This document shows, piece by piece, positions 45,945 to 56,800 of a DNA stretch of 64,000 nt; position 1 is the stretch's first letter; every line of letters starts with the position of its first letter. Origin of the DNA: Flavobacterium daejeonense DSM 17708. Lineage in GTDB: Bacteria; Bacteroidota; Bacteroidia; Flavobacteriales; Flavobacteriaceae. The position numbers were made by a program, and so were the translations under genes. The notes under the pieces were generated by a model. It ran no database searches. It was not told where the DNA came from and saw nothing but the letters and a program-made list of their open reading frames with translations. The stretch is from assembly GCF_000425425.1 (NCBI RefSeq), contig NZ_AUDK01000002.1, positions 290,129-354,128 of the forward strand, written 5' to 3'.

Positions 45945-46913
45945 TTATGCGTTTTGCGCTTTAAATGCTTTTAGTTTTTCAATTAGTCTTGGAACTACAT
46001 CAAAAGCATCGCCTACAATTCCGTAATCGGCAACTTTAAAGAAAGGTGCTTCCGGATCAGTGTTGATAACTACTTTTACTTTAGAAGCATTGATTCCGGC
46101 GATGTGCTGGATAGCTCCCGAAATTCCAATAGCAATGTATAAATTGGTTGCAACCGGTTTTCCTGTTTGTCCTACGTGCTCTCCGTGAGGTCTCCATCCT
46201 AAATCAGAAACGGGTTTAGAACAGGCAGTAGCAGCTCCAAGAACAGCGGCTAAATCTTCGATTAATCCCCAGTTTTCAGGTCCTTTTAATCCACGTCCTC
46301 CTGAAACCACAATGTCAGCATCGGCAATGGAAACTTTTCCGGATGTTTTTTCAACAGATTCTACTTTGATTTCGAAATCATTGTCATCAAGATTTGGGTT
46401 GAAAGCTTCTTCGGTTAATGTTGAAGCGTTTTCAAAAAGACCATAAGAGTTTTTGGCAAGTCCAATTACTTTTACATCGGTGTTGATTTCGGTAATGTTG
46501 AAAGCTTTGTTAGAAAAAGCATTTCTTTTTACCTGAAACGGCGTAGTGCTTAGAGGTAATCCCACAACGTTAGAAGCTAAACCGGCTTCTAAATTTACAG
46601 CAACCAGAGAAGAAAGATAAATACTGTCGGTGCTGGAAGAAAGGATTACTAATTTGGTGTTTTCCTGTTGCGCTGCCTGTTTGATTACATCGGCATAAGC
46701 TTTAGCATTGAAAGAGACAAGTTTGTCATTGTTTACTTTTAAAACTTTGTCAATTCCGTATTTTGCTAAATCAGCAACATTGTCATTGTTTATAGTTAAG
46801 GCGGTTACAGTTGTATCCAAAGAATCAGCTACTTTTTTTGCGTAAGAAGCAATTTCAAAAGCTACTTTTTTAAATTTTCCTTCGGCTGATTCGGCATATA
46901 TTAATATAGACAT
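45945..46913 (-). CDS. etfA: Electron transfer flavoprotein alpha subunit
   Basis: A 322-residue FAD-binding subunit. The C-terminal motif is LYIAIGISGAIQHIAGI followed by NTDPEAPFFKVADYGIVGD; GGRGLKGPENWGLIEDLAAVLGAA lies before it. It takes electrons from acyl-CoA dehydrogenases. It lies 82 bp behind etfB on the same strand. Confidence 0.95.
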   Translation of the reverse strand: MSILIYAESAEGKFKKVAFEIASYAKKVADSLDTTVTALTINNDNVADLAKYGIDKVLKVNNDKLVSFNAKAYADVIKQAAQQENTKLVILSSSTDSIYLSSLVAVNLEAGLASNVVGLPLSTTPFQVKRNAFSNKAFNITEINTDVKVIGLAKNSYGLFENASTLTEEAFNPNLDDNDFEIKVESVEKTSGKVSIADADIVVSGGRGLKGPENWGLIEDLAAVLGAATACSKPVSDLGWRPHGEHVGQTGKPVATNLYIAIGISGAIQHIAGINASKVKVVINTDPEAPFFKVADYGIVGDAFDVVPRLIEKLKAFKAQNA

Positions 46914-46995
46914 ATTCTTTATGTTTATTCGGTTATTTGTTTATTCGGTCTTTTGTCGCAATGAAAAACTGATTACTGCGACTGCTAACTGAATA

Positions 46996-47742
46996 CTAAA
47001 TTACTTTCGCTTCGTTGTGTAATAAGTCGATTAGCTCGTCTAAATTATCAGGAGAAATCATTTTGATTGCTGATTTTGGAGCCGGTTTTTCAAATTTTAC
47101 TGCTTTGGTATTTGCAGGAGCATCAACAGCTTCTGTAATATTTAAAGGTTTTGTTCTGGCAGTCATGATTCCCCTCATGTTTGGAATACGTAAATCTTTT
47201 TCTTCAACGATTCCTTTTTGAGTACCGATAATTAATGGTAATGAAGTAGAAACAGTTTCTTTTCCTCCGTCAATTTCGCGAACGGCTTTTACATTGTTTC
47301 CGTCAACTGCAATATCAATACATGAATTTAAGAAGTTATATCCTGAAAGCGCTGCGGTCATTCCCGGAACCATTCCTCCATTATAATCTAATGATTCTTT
47401 ACCGGCAATTACTAAATCGTAAGCACCGTTTTTAATTACTTCCGCTAATTGTTTGGCAACAAAAAAACCATCTGTAGGAGTTGCGTTGATACGAATAGCC
47501 TCATTGGCTCCAATGGCTAAAGCTTTTCTTAAAGTTGGTTCGGTTTCCGGACCGCCTACATTTACTACGGTTACAGTTGCGCCTTGTTGTTCTTGGAACC
47601 AAATGGCACGGGTTAGTCCGAATTCATCATTAGGATTGATAACATATTGTACACCATTGGTGTCAAATTCAGTATCGTTGTTGGTAAAATTAATTTTTGA
47701 GGTAGTATCAGGAACATGACTGATGCAAACTAGTATTTTCAT
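46996..47742 (-). CDS. etfB: Electron transfer flavoprotein beta subunit
   Basis: A 248-residue AMP-binding subunit of the ETF heterodimer. The start is MKILVCISHVPDTTSKI; the ETF-beta blocks NPNDEFGLTRAIWF, DLVIAGKESLDYNGGMVPGMTA and PNMRGIMTARTKPL follow. The longer frame start (47778) adds 12 unlikely residues, so the ATG at 47742 is chosen. Confidence 0.95.
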   Translation of the reverse strand: MKILVCISHVPDTTSKINFTNNDTEFDTNGVQYVINPNDEFGLTRAIWFQEQQGATVTVVNVGGPETEPTLRKALAIGANEAIRINATPTDGFFVAKQLAEVIKNGAYDLVIAGKESLDYNGGMVPGMTAALSGYNFLNSCIDIAVDGNNVKAVREIDGGKETVSTSLPLIIGTQKGIVEEKDLRIPNMRGIMTARTKPLNITEAVDAPANTKAVKFEKPAPKSAIKMISPDNLDELIDLLHNEAKVI

Positions 47743-48007
47743 GTTTGGATATTTTATATATTTCGTAGATTGAGTCACAAAATTAGAACAATATTTCGAA
47801 TAATTTGTTATTAATAACTACTTAGCGGTTTTGAAAATTGTTTTTGTTTGTTTTTTAGCTGCGAAATTGAGCGATAAACAGAAGATATTCACATACGAAT
47901 AATAAGATGTTAGAATTTAAAGCGGAATATTTAGCTTAATTGATGCTTAAATGGTTTAAAATATTTATTTTTGCTGCTTTGAAAATTATATACATACTAT
48001 ATCTAAT

Positions 48008-48985
48008 ATGAGAACGATACAATTTAGAGAGGCCATTTGCGAAGCGATGAGTGAGGAAATGCGTCGTGATGAGTCCATATATTTAATGGGTGAAGAAGTT
48101 GCAGAGTACAATGGAGCTTATAAAGCATCTAAAGGGATGCTTGCTGAATTTGGAGATAAAAGAGTTATTGATACTCCAATTGCAGAGTTAGGTTTTTCAG
48201 GTATTGCTGTAGGTTCAGCAATGAATGGTTGCAGACCAATTGTTGAATACATGACTTTCAATTTCTGTTTAGTTGGTATTGATCAAATTATAAATAATGC
48301 TGCTAAAATGCGTCAAATGACAGGTGGACAATTTAACGTGCCTATCGTTTTTCGTGGACCAACAGCTTCTGCTGGTCAGCTAGGAGCAACACACTCGCAA
48401 GCTTTAGAAAACTGGTTTGCAAATACTCCGGGGCTTAAAGTGATTGTGCCTTCAACACCTTATGATGCAAAAGGTCTTTTGAAAGCAGCTATTCGTGATA
48501 ACGATCCTGTTATTTTCATGGAATCTGAGCAAATGTACGGTGACAAAGGTGAAGTTCCTGAAGGAGAATATGTAATTCCAATTGGAGTTGCGGATATCAA
48601 AAGAGAAGGGACAGATGTAACTATCGTTTCTTTTGGAAAAATTATCAAAGAAGCTTTTATTGCTGCTGATGAATTGGCTAAAGAAGGAATCTCTTGTGAG
48701 ATTATCGACTTGAGAACCGTTCGTCCAATGGATCAGGAAGCTATCTTGAAATCAGTGAAGAAAACAAATCGTTTAGTAATTCTTGAAGAAGCCTGGCCAG
48801 TGGCAAGTATTTCTTCTGAGATTACGTATATCGTTCAGGAGCAGGCTTTTGATTTCTTAGATGCACCTATTCAAAGAATCACAACGGCTGATACACCAGC
48901 GCCATATTCTCCGGTATTATTGAAAGAATGGTTGCCTAATGCAGCTGATGTTGTAAAAGCGGTAAAGAAAGTAATGTATAAATAA
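48008..48985 (+). CDS. pdhB: Pyruvate dehydrogenase E1 component beta subunit
   Basis: A 325-residue transketolase-type subunit of the pyruvate (or branched 2-oxoacid) dehydrogenase E1. Characteristic pieces are MGEEVAEYNGAYKASKGM, DTPIAELGFSGIAVGSAMNG, QLGATHSQALENWFANTPGLKV and EGISCEIIDLRTVRPMD. The alpha and E2 subunits are not adjacent. A terminator follows. Confidence 0.92.
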   Translation: MRTIQFREAICEAMSEEMRRDESIYLMGEEVAEYNGAYKASKGMLAEFGDKRVIDTPIAELGFSGIAVGSAMNGCRPIVEYMTFNFCLVGIDQIINNAAKMRQMTGGQFNVPIVFRGPTASAGQLGATHSQALENWFANTPGLKVIVPSTPYDAKGLLKAAIRDNDPVIFMESEQMYGDKGEVPEGEYVIPIGVADIKREGTDVTIVSFGKIIKEAFIAADELAKEGISCEIIDLRTVRPMDQEAILKSVKKTNRLVILEEAWPVASISSEITYIVQEQAFDFLDAPIQRITTADTPAPYSPVLLKEWLPNAADVVKAVKKVMYK

Positions 48986-49006
48986 TACATCATAAATACT
49001 ATGAAG

Positions 49007-49042
49007 GCTTCATCTTACGTTAGTTTGATGAAGCTTTTTTTT
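49007..49042 (+). terminator. Terminator after pdhB
   Basis: GCTTCATC (49007-49014) and GATGAAGC (49027-49034) form the stem, followed by eight T. Confidence 0.85.
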
Positions 49043-49054
49043 TAAATTTACTAT

Positions 49055-51544
49055 ATGAGTAAGAAGTACTTATTTTTAGCATTGGTTTTTATTTTTTCTG
49101 TTTTTACAACACTTTTTGCTCAGACTAAAGTGAGCGGAATGGTTGTGGATAAAAACAATCAGCCGGTTCCTTTTGCAAATGTTGTTTTGAAAGGTTCTAA
49201 TCGGGGGGTGATGTCTAATGAAGACGGACGTTTTTATATTGAATCTCCAAATACCTATAATATTTTAGTGGTTTCTTCGGTAGGTTTTTCGGATAAGGAA
49301 ATTACTTTGGAGAAAGCGGTGAATTATAATTTTAAAATTGTTTTAAAAGATGCCGAAGAACTCAAAGAAGTAGTTATTTATACCGGTAAAACTTCCAAAA
49401 AGAATAATCCGGCTTTGGAAATTCTTCGAAAAATTTGGGAAAGAAAACGTAAAAACGGCTTGTATCAGTTTGATCAATATCAAATGGAGAAGTACGAAAA
49501 AGTAGAATTCGATATGAATACTATTGATAGTGCTTTTATGAAAAGCAAACTTTTCAAAGGGATGGAATTTGTTTTTAAACATGTTGATACTTCCAGAGTT
49601 ACCGGAAAAACCTATTTGCCTATTTTTATCAATGAGTCTTTAATGGATGTTTATGGAAATAATAAACTTAAAAAGGTAAAAGAGAAACTTAAGGCTAATA
49701 AAAACTCCGGATTTAGTGATAATCAGCAGATTTTATCTTTTGTAAAAGACTTGTATTCCGATTATGATATTTATAATAATCACATGACTTTTTTTGATAA
49801 AAGTTTCACGAGTCCTTTGTCAAAAACTGGAATTGATACTTATAATTATATCCTGAAGGACAGTGCTTTTATTGATAAAAAATGGTGTTACAACATTATT
49901 TTTTATCCGAGAAGAAAAAATGAGCTGACTTTTAAAGGTGATTTTTGGGTAAACGATACCACTTTTGCCATCAAAAAAATTAATATGGCAGTAACTAAAA
50001 GTGCCAATATTAACTGGGTAAAAGATATATACATCGAACAGGAATTTGAGGTGGAAAATGATTCGGTTTTCTTGTTAACCCGTGATTATATGATGTCGGA
50101 TTTTGCTTTGAGAAAAAAAGATGAATCCAGAGGAGTTTATGGAAAACGTACTACTTTATATCAGAATCATAAATTCAATATCGAAAAACCGGCTTCTTTT
50201 TATAAAGAGGAAGTGAATTATATAGACAATGAAGTTTATAATAAATCGGATAAATATTGGGAAGAAAACCGTTTTGAAAATCTGAATAAAGACGAAAAAG
50301 GAATTTATAAAATGCTGGATACGTTGCAAACGGTGAAGAAATTCAAGCGTTTGTACAATCTGGTTTCGATTCTGGGTAGTGGATATATTCAGTTTGGACA
50401 CTTTGATTATGGACCTGTTTTTTCCACTTTTGGATACAATCAGGTAGAGGGAATCCGAATCCGAACAGGAGGACGAACTTATTTTGGTCCAAATGATCCG
50501 TGGAGACTTCAGGGATATACTGCTTATGGTTTTGATGATAATAAATTCAAATACGGTATTTCCGGAAAATGGATGGTGGATAAGAAAAACCGAATCATTA
50601 TTTCGGGAGGAAACCGTCGGGATGTAGAGCAAATCGGGGCGAGCTTAACTACAACAAATGATGTTTTAGGAAGAAGTTTTGCGTCGTCTTCATTGGTTTC
50701 AACCAGTAGTAACGGAAAATTGACAAATATTAATTTGTCGAATTTAGCAGTTGAAATCGAGCCGGTTAAAAACCTGATGTTTCAGGCAGGATTTTCGTAT
50801 AGAACTTTAGAATCTGCTTCAGACACTTTTAAATTGGATTATTATACCGATTTGAATACTATGACTACCAAAAGCGATGTAAAACAATCAGAAGTGAGTT
50901 TCCAGGTCGAATTGGCGCCAAATCGAAAAATGATAGGTTTTGGTGTGGAAAGAAATGTGGTAGATAGTCCGTTTAGTCGTTTTTATATCAATTACAGTCA
51001 TGGATTTAAAGGCTTGTTCAATAGCGATTTTGATTACGATAAACTGCAATTGTATTATAAGCAACCTATTATTATCGGGCCTCTCGGACGTACTAATTTG
51101 ACTTTGGAATTAGGAAAAACATTTGGAACTATTCCTTTAGGCTTGATGAGTGTGATTCCGGGGAATCAGTCGTATTTTACCATTGAAAATACTTTTACAA
51201 ACCTTAATTTCTATGAGTTTGTAGCAGATCAATATGCTACTTTACAATGGGAGCATAATTTTGGAGGACGTTTGTTTTCCAGAATTCCTTTTATGAGAAA
51301 GTTAAATTGGAGGGAAATCATTGGTGCCAGAGGGGTTTTTGGAACGATTTCAGATGCTAACAGAGCCATTAATGCTTCCGGCTTAATTTATCAGTCGCCT
51401 GAAAATGGATATTGGGAGTACAGTGCCGGAATTGGAAATATTTTTAAAGTCTTCCGAATCGATTTTACCTGGAGAGGGAATTATTTGAACGCTCCTGATG
51501 CACAGAAATTTTCTGTAAAAGGCTCATTTGGTTTTTATTTCTAA
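49055..51544 (+). CDS. DUF5686 / carboxypeptidase-regulatory outer membrane protein
   Basis: An 829-residue protein with signal peptide (YLFLALVFIFSVFTTLFAQ), an N-terminal CarboxypepD-reg-like domain (residues about 23-108) and the DUF5686 region followed by a large C-terminal barrel-like part ending VKGSFGFYF with terminal Phe. It is likely an outer membrane protein of the DUF5686 family, whose function is unknown. A short antisense ORF inside it is not a gene. Confidence 0.87.
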   Translation: MSKKYLFLALVFIFSVFTTLFAQTKVSGMVVDKNNQPVPFANVVLKGSNRGVMSNEDGRFYIESPNTYNILVVSSVGFSDKEITLEKAVNYNFKIVLKDAEELKEVVIYTGKTSKKNNPALEILRKIWERKRKNGLYQFDQYQMEKYEKVEFDMNTIDSAFMKSKLFKGMEFVFKHVDTSRVTGKTYLPIFINESLMDVYGNNKLKKVKEKLKANKNSGFSDNQQILSFVKDLYSDYDIYNNHMTFFDKSFTSPLSKTGIDTYNYILKDSAFIDKKWCYNIIFYPRRKNELTFKGDFWVNDTTFAIKKINMAVTKSANINWVKDIYIEQEFEVENDSVFLLTRDYMMSDFALRKKDESRGVYGKRTTLYQNHKFNIEKPASFYKEEVNYIDNEVYNKSDKYWEENRFENLNKDEKGIYKMLDTLQTVKKFKRLYNLVSILGSGYIQFGHFDYGPVFSTFGYNQVEGIRIRTGGRTYFGPNDPWRLQGYTAYGFDDNKFKYGISGKWMVDKKNRIIISGGNRRDVEQIGASLTTTNDVLGRSFASSSLVSTSSNGKLTNINLSNLAVEIEPVKNLMFQAGFSYRTLESASDTFKLDYYTDLNTMTTKSDVKQSEVSFQVELAPNRKMIGFGVERNVVDSPFSRFYINYSHGFKGLFNSDFDYDKLQLYYKQPIIIGPLGRTNLTLELGKTFGTIPLGLMSVIPGNQSYFTIENTFTNLNFYEFVADQYATLQWEHNFGGRLFSRIPFMRKLNWREIIGARGVFGTISDANRAINASGLIYQSPENGYWEYSAGIGNIFKVFRIDFTWRGNYLNAPDAQKFSVKGSFGFYF

Positions 51545-51588
51545 AACATTAAATAAAAGTTTTGTTCTTCTTTTTCAGTACAAATGTT

Positions 51589-51619
51589 TTGCTATAAATG
51601 AGGAATTAAATTACTTTTG
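51589..51619 (+). promoter_or_regulatory. Bacteroidota-type promoter of ppa
   Basis: TTG (51589-51591), 20 bp, then TACTTTTG (51612-51619), matching the TTG / TAnnTTTG consensus. It lies 34 bp before the ppa ATG. Confidence 0.65.
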
Positions 51620-51653
51620 TGCCCAAATAAATTCAACTTAAGATAATTAAAAA

Positions 51654-52184
51654 ATGACTGCAGACAAAATAAACACTTTCGATGTTTTAATCGAAATTCC
51701 TAGAGGAAGTAGAAATAAATACGAATATGATTTCGGAATCAAAAGAATGCGTTTCGACAGAATGTTATTCTCTTCAATGATGTATCCTGCTGATTACGGA
51801 TTTATTCCTGAAACTTTAGCTTTAGACGGAGATCCGTTAGATGTTTTGGTTTTAGTAAATGAGCCTACTTTTCCAGGTTGTGTTATGGAAGTAAAGCCTA
51901 TCGGTGTTTTCCACATGGCAGATGATAAAGGACCAGATGAGAAAATTGTTTGTGTACCTGTATCTGATCCTATTTGGAATAAATTAAATGATTTATCAGA
52001 TGTTAACGCACACTTATTGAAGGAAATCGAGCATTTCTTCCAAGTGTACAAAGATCTTGAAAATAAACAAGTAGATGTTGAAGGTTGGGGAGATTTGAGT
52101 GAAGCAAAAGCAATCATCAAAGAGTGTACTGATCGTTTTAACGCAATTGAAAACAAACCAGAAGGATTATTTAGTATTAAATAG
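51654..52184 (+). CDS. ppa: Inorganic pyrophosphatase (soluble)
   Basis: A 176-residue family I pyrophosphatase. The catalytic segment DGDPLDVLVL near residue 60 has the three metal-binding Asp, preceded by EIPRGSRNKYEYD and MYPADYGFIPETL. It is followed by a membrane-bound pyrophosphatase, so both soluble and ion-pumping enzymes are present. Confidence 0.95.
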   Translation: MTADKINTFDVLIEIPRGSRNKYEYDFGIKRMRFDRMLFSSMMYPADYGFIPETLALDGDPLDVLVLVNEPTFPGCVMEVKPIGVFHMADDKGPDEKIVCVPVSDPIWNKLNDLSDVNAHLLKEIEHFFQVYKDLENKQVDVEGWGDLSEAKAIIKECTDRFNAIENKPEGLFSIK

Positions 52185-52204
52185 TTTTTGGTTATAAATC
52201 TTAT

Positions 52205-52240
52205 AAAAAAGCAATATTTCTCAGAAATATTGCTTTTTTT
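52205..52240 (+). terminator. Strong terminator after ppa
   Basis: AAAAAAGCAATATTTC (52205-52220) and GAAATATTGCTTTTTT (52224-52239) are perfect complements with a 3-base loop. Confidence 0.88.
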
Positions 52241-52293
52241 GTTTAAATTCGTTTGTATGCTGTTGATTATTAATCTTAACCAAAAACGAATTT

Positions 52294-54696
52294 ATGAATA
52301 CAATTATGATTTGGGTGCCAGTTATAATGGCCTTGATTGGACTTAGTTTTATGTTTTTAAAGAGAGCCTGGGTTTTGAAACAAGACGCCGGCGATGGTAA
52401 AATGGCTTCTATTTCGGATTATATTTACGAAGGAGCTTTGGCTTTTCTAAAAGCCGAGTATCGGTTACTTGCCGTTTTTGTTCTTTTTGCCAGTATTGTT
52501 TTAGCAGGAATTACTTTTCTACCCGGAGTTAAAACACATTTATTAATTGTAGTAGCTTTTGTTATTGGTGCTTTCTTTTCTGCTTTAGCAGGAAATATGG
52601 GGATGAAAATAGCAACAAAAACCAATGTAAGGACAACTCAGGCTGCTCGCAGCAGTTTGCCTCAGGCTTTAAAAGTTTCTTTTGGTGGGGGAACAGTAAT
52701 GGGCTTAGGAGTAGCCGGATTGGCAGTTTTAGGATTGACTTCTTTTTTTATTTTCTTTTTCCATTTTTTTATGAATGGTTCCTGGACTTCTACCGAAGAC
52801 ATGACAGTTGTTTTAGAAACTCTGGCTGGTTTTTCATTAGGAGCAGAATCTATAGCTTTGTTTGCCAGAGTTGGAGGCGGAATTTACACCAAAGCCGCCG
52901 ATGTTGGAGCAGATTTAGTTGGGAAAGTGGAAGCTGGAATTCCTGAAGATGATCCTCGAAATCCGGCAACCATTGCAGATAACGTAGGGGATAATGTAGG
53001 GGATGTTGCCGGAATGGGGGCCGATTTGTTCGGTTCTTATGTGGCTACCGTTTTGGCGGCTATGGTTCTTGGAAATTATGTTATCAAAGATATGGGAGGA
53101 AATATTCAGGATGTTTTTGGTGGAATTGGGCCTGTTTTATTGCCCATGTCCATTGCAGGTTTTGGGATTCTATTCTCGATTATTGGAACCTTATTAGTTA
53201 AGATAACTGACGATAATGCTAAAGAAGCACAGGTGCAAAAAGCATTGAATAAAGGAAATTGGGTTGCGATTGTTTTAACGGCTATTAGTTGTTTCTTTTT
53301 AGTGCAATACATGCTGCCACAAACTATGAGAATGGAATTTTTCGGAGAAGGAAGTCAGGAAATTTCATCAATGCGGGTTTTTTACGCCACTATTATCGGA
53401 TTGATAGTAGGGGGAGTGATTTCTTCGGTTACCGAATATTATACAGGTTTAGGGACAAAACCGGTAATGGCTATTGTTCAAAAATCAAGTACGGGAGCGG
53501 GAACGAATGTAATTGCTGGTTTAGCAACAGGAATGGTTTCTACTTTTCCAACAGTTTTATTATTTGCAATAGCAATTTGGACTTCGTATGCTTTGGCAGG
53601 TTTTTATGGAGTAGCACTGGCCGCTTCAGCTATGATGGCTACCACAGCCATGCAATTGGCTATTGATGCTTTTGGACCAATATCTGATAATGCGGGAGGA
53701 ATTGCTGAAATGAGCGAATTACCAAAAGAAGTTAGAACTCGTACCGATATTTTAGATTCCGTTGGAAACACAACTGCTGCTACAGGAAAAGGATTTGCAA
53801 TAGCTTCTGCAGCATTAACTTCACTGGCTTTATTTGCGGCTTATGTAACTTTTACAGGAATCGACGGAATTAATATTTTCAAAGCGCCTGTTTTAGCGAT
53901 GTTGTTTGTAGGTGGAATGATTCCGGTAGTTTTTTCAGCATTAGCAATGAATTCGGTTGGAAAAGCAGCTATGGATATGGTGTATGAAGTACGTCGTCAG
54001 TTTAAGGAAATTCCCGGAATTATGGAAGGAACAGCAAAACCGGAATATGCTAAATGTGTGGATATTTCCACTAAAGCCGCTTTGCGCGAAATGATGCTGC
54101 CGGGAGTTTTGACTATTGGTTTTCCTATAGCAATTGTACTAATTGGTAAATTAGTTTACGGAGATAACAATCAATTAATTGCAGAAATGCTTGGTGGTTA
54201 TATGGCAGGAGTTACCGTTTCAGGAGTGCTTTGGGCTGTTTTTCAAAACAATGCCGGAGGTGCCTGGGACAACGCCAAAAAGTCTTTTGAAGCCGGAGTA
54301 ATGATTAATGGCGAGATGACCTATAAAGGATCTGATGCACATAAAGCGGCTGTAACCGGAGACACAGTTGGAGATCCGTTTAAAGATACCTCAGGGCCTT
54401 CGATGAATATTTTGATTAAGTTAACCTGCTTGATTGGTTTGGTTATTGCACCCATCTTAGGAAGCGGAAGTGCTACCATTGAAAGTGAAGGGCACATGAT
54501 GGGGATTCATATGGACGGACATTGCGATTTAAGCAAATGTGCTATGATGACTAAGGAAGAATGCGCGAAAATGTGTGATAGTTTGGGCTGTACATCAGAG
54601 CAAAAAGAAGTTTGTTTGTCTCATTATGATGTGAATGGTAGGTTTATTGGTTCGGCTTCGTCTTTAAAGAAGAATAGTTGTGTTCATAAAAAGTAA
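52294..54696 (+). CDS. hppA: Membrane-bound (ion-pumping) pyrophosphatase
   Basis: An 800-residue polytopic protein using pyrophosphate to pump ions. The substrate site is [20 protein letters not shown] then [15 protein letters not shown]. The sequence [10 protein letters not shown], with Ala where K-independent pumps have Lys, points to the potassium-dependent type, possibly sodium pumping. The last 67 residues (734-800) are an unusual tail with seven Cys plus several Met, His and Lys ([19 protein letters not shown] ... [10 protein letters not shown]). I do not recognise it as a standard domain. Confidence 0.93.
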   Translation: MNTIMIWVPVIMALIGLSFMFLKRAWVLKQDAGDGKMASISDYIYEGALAFLKAEYRLLAVFVLFASIVLAGITFLPGVKTHLLIVVAFVIGAFFSALAGNMGMKIATKTNVRTTQAARSSLPQALKVSFGGGTVMGLGVAGLAVLGLTSFFIFFFHFFMNGSWTSTEDMTVVLETLAGFSLGAESIALFARVGGGIYTKAADVGADLVGKVEAGIPEDDPRNPATIADNVGDNVGDVAGMGADLFGSYVATVLAAMVLGNYVIKDMGGNIQDVFGGIGPVLLPMSIAGFGILFSIIGTLLVKITDDNAKEAQVQKALNKGNWVAIVLTAISCFFLVQYMLPQTMRMEFFGEGSQEISSMRVFYATIIGLIVGGVISSVTEYYTGLGTKPVMAIVQKSSTGAGTNVIAGLATGMVSTFPTVLLFAIAIWTSYALAGFYGVALAASAMMATTAMQLAIDAFGPISDNAGGIAEMSELPKEVRTRTDILDSVGNTTAATGKGFAIASAALTSLALFAAYVTFTGIDGINIFKAPVLAMLFVGGMIPVVFSALAMNSVGKAAMDMVYEVRRQFKEIPGIMEGTAKPEYAKCVDISTKAALREMMLPGVLTIGFPIAIVLIGKLVYGDNNQLIAEMLGGYMAGVTVSGVLWAVFQNNAGGAWDNAKKSFEAGVMINGEMTYKGSDAHKAAVTGDTVGDPFKDTSGPSMNILIKLTCLIGLVIAPILGSGSATIESEGHMMGIHMDGHCDLSKCAMMTKEECAKMCDSLGCTSEQKEVCLSHYDVNGRFIGSASSLKKNSCVHKK

Positions 54697-54712
54697 GCTG
54701 ATAGCAAAAAAT

Positions 54713-54747
54713 AAAAATGCCCCGAAATTTATAATCGGGGCATTTTT
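54713..54747. terminator. Terminator between hppA and the nucleoside kinase gene
   Basis: AAAATGCCCCGA and TCGGGGCATTTTT pair across a short loop (54714-54725 and 54735-54747). The A and T flanks allow use from both sides, serving the two convergent genes. Confidence 0.88.
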
Positions 54748-54765
54748 ATTTTTTGTTTTTTTTGA

Positions 54766-55380
54766 TTAAAATAGTCCGTTTAACTCAGCATTGATTCTTT
54801 CAATAATATTTCCTAAATCTTCAGGATTGTCAACAAAATTGATTTTGTCTACATCAATAATTAATAGTTTTCCTCTGCTGTAAGTTTGTATCCAGGCTTC
54901 ATAGCGTTCGTTCAGGCGGCTTAAATAATCAATAGAAATTGAATTTTCATATTCGCGTCCGCGTTTATGAATTTGCCCTACTAAATTTGGAATGGAGCTT
55001 CTTAAATAAATTAATAAATCAGGTGCTTTAACCGTGGCTTCCATCAATTCAAAAAGAGAAGAGTAATTCTGGAAATCACGTGTTGCCATTAAGCCCATAG
55101 CATAAAGATTGGGTGCAAAAATATGAGCATCTTCATAAATCGTTCTGTCCTGGATGACTTTTTTTCCGCTTTCGCGAATTTGTATTACCTGACGAAAACG
55201 ACTGTTCAGGAAATAGATTTGAAGGTTAAAGGACCAGCGTTCCATTTGATGGTAAAAATCATCTAAATAAGGATTGTCTACTACGTCCTCGTAATGGGGT
55301 TCCCATTTAAAATGTTTGGAGAGTAAAGCGGTTAATGTGGTTTTTCCTGAGCCTATATTTCCTGCTACTGCTATGTGCAT
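54766..55380 (-). CDS. Deoxynucleoside kinase
   Basis: A 204-residue P-loop kinase: HIAVAGNIGSGKTTL at the start, QDRTIYEDAHIFAPNLY with the DRS/T-type motif near residue 80, and DLLIYLRSSIPNLVGQIHKRGREYE, the lid region, near residue 127. It phosphorylates deoxynucleosides for salvage; the exact specificity (dA/dG/dC) is unclear. Confidence 0.9.
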   Translation of the reverse strand: MHIAVAGNIGSGKTTLTALLSKHFKWEPHYEDVVDNPYLDDFYHQMERWSFNLQIYFLNSRFRQVIQIRESGKKVIQDRTIYEDAHIFAPNLYAMGLMATRDFQNYSSLFELMEATVKAPDLLIYLRSSIPNLVGQIHKRGREYENSISIDYLSRLNERYEAWIQTYSRGKLLIIDVDKINFVDNPEDLGNIIERINAELNGLF

Positions 55381-55492
55381 TATGTTGTTAGCTTTTTATG
55401 ATTTGTATTTAACTTAAGTTGTAAAAATAGAAAAAAAAATAGTCTTTGTCAGGAGAAATCAGATTGATTTTGAATTTTATCGCGGAGGTTTG

Positions 55493-55525
55493 TAAAATAA
55501 AAAAACCATTCGTTTTTGCGAATGG
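55493..55525 (-). terminator. Terminator of metK
   Basis: Read on the minus strand, CCATTCG and CGAATGG (plus-strand 55506-55512 and 55519-55525) form a short stem followed by a T-rich run. Confidence 0.7.
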
Positions 55526-55549
55526 CTTTCTGAAATTATTGAAGAGTGA

Positions 55550-56800
55550 TTATAAACCAAATGCAGTTTTGATTTGGTCAACGTAATCTAATTTTTCCCA
55601 AGTGAATAATTCTACGGTTACTGTTTTTTCTTCGCCACCAGGAGCAGAGAAAGTTTTAGTAACTACTTCAGGAGTACGTCCCATGTGTCCGTAAGCAGCA
55701 GTTTCGCTGTAAATAGGATTTCTTAATTTTAAACGTTGTTCGATAAAATAAGGACGCATATCAAAAATAGCAGCTACTTTTTTAGCAATTTCTCCATTAG
55801 TTAAATTTACTTTTGAAGTTCCGTAAGTCTCTATAAAAATTCCCATTGGCTCAGCTACACCAATTGCATAAGAAACCTGAACTAAGATTTCATCGGCAAC
55901 ACCGGCGGCTACTAAGTTTTTAGCAATATGGCGGGTTGCATAAGCAGCACTTCGGTCTACTTTACTTGGATCTTTACCAGAGAAAGCACCACCTCCGTGA
56001 GCTCCTTTTCCACCATAAGTATCCACGATAATTTTTCTTCCTGTTAAACCAGTATCACCGTGAGGTCCTCCAATTACGAATTTTCCTGTTGGATTAATGT
56101 GGTAGTTGATTTTATCGTTGAATAAATGTGCGTGTTCCGGGTTTTTAGCTATGATTCTGGGAATCAAAATTTCGATAATATCTTTTTTGATTTTAGCCAG
56201 CATAGCTGTTTCTTCATCAAAATCATCGTGCTGAGTAGAAATAACAATAGCATCGATACGTACGGGTACGTTGTCATCGCTATACTCAAGAGTTACCTGA
56301 GATTTCGCATCAGGACGTAAATACGTGATTGCTGCATTTTCGCGTCTTAAAGCTGCTAATTCTTTTAAAAGTTTGTGCGATAAATCAAGTGCCAATGGCA
56401 TATAATTTTCAGTCTCGTTAGTTGCATAACCAAACATCATTCCCTGATCTCCGGCACCTTGCTCTTCAGGAATTTTTCGGTCAACTCCCTGGTTAATATC
56501 AGCTGATTGTTCGTGGATAGCTGAAAGAACACCGCAGGAATTAGCTTCAAACATGTACTCGCTTTTCGTGTATCCAATTTTTTTGATTACATCGCGGGCA
56601 ATTTGTTGTACATCTAAATAAGTGTTTGATTTTACCTCACCGGCTAAAATAACCTGACCAGTAGTTACTAATGTTTCGCAAGCAACTTTTGAGTCTGCGT
56701 CAAATGCCAGGAAATTATCAATTAGTGCATCTGAAATTTGATCTGCTACTTTATCCGGATGTCCTTCGCTCACAGATTCTGACGTAAATAAATAAGCCAT
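55550..56800 (-). CDS. metK: S-adenosylmethionine synthetase
   Basis: A 416-residue enzyme making SAM from methionine and ATP. The signature [12 protein letters not shown] near residue 119 and [25 protein letters not shown] near residue 265 are diagnostic, and the start is [21 protein letters not shown]. It has a long structured leader (next entry). Its product is the ligand of the S-box upstream of metX. Confidence 0.97.
   Translation of the reverse strand: MAYLFTSESVSEGHPDKVADQISDALIDNFLAFDADSKVACETLVTTGQVILAGEVKSNTYLDVQQIARDVIKKIGYTKSEYMFEANSCGVLSAIHEQSADINQGVDRKIPEEQGAGDQGMMFGYATNETENYMPLALDLSHKLLKELAALRRENAAITYLRPDAKSQVTLEYSDDNVPVRIDAIVISTQHDDFDEETAMLAKIKKDIIEILIPRIIAKNPEHAHLFNDKINYHINPTGKFVIGGPHGDTGLTGRKIIVDTYGGKGAHGGGAFSGKDPSKVDRSAAYATRHIAKNLVAAGVADEILVQVSYAIGVAEPMGIFIETYGTSKVNLTNGEIAKKVAAIFDMRPYFIEQRLKLRNPIYSETAAYGHMGRTPEVVTKTFSAPGGEEKTVTVELFTWEKLDYVDQIKTAFGL

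Noticed and set aside
50156..50632. A 158-residue minus-strand ORF inside the DUF5686 gene
   Set aside because: It is antisense to a convincing long gene and its hydrophobic, Ser/Ile-rich protein is typical of a shadow frame.
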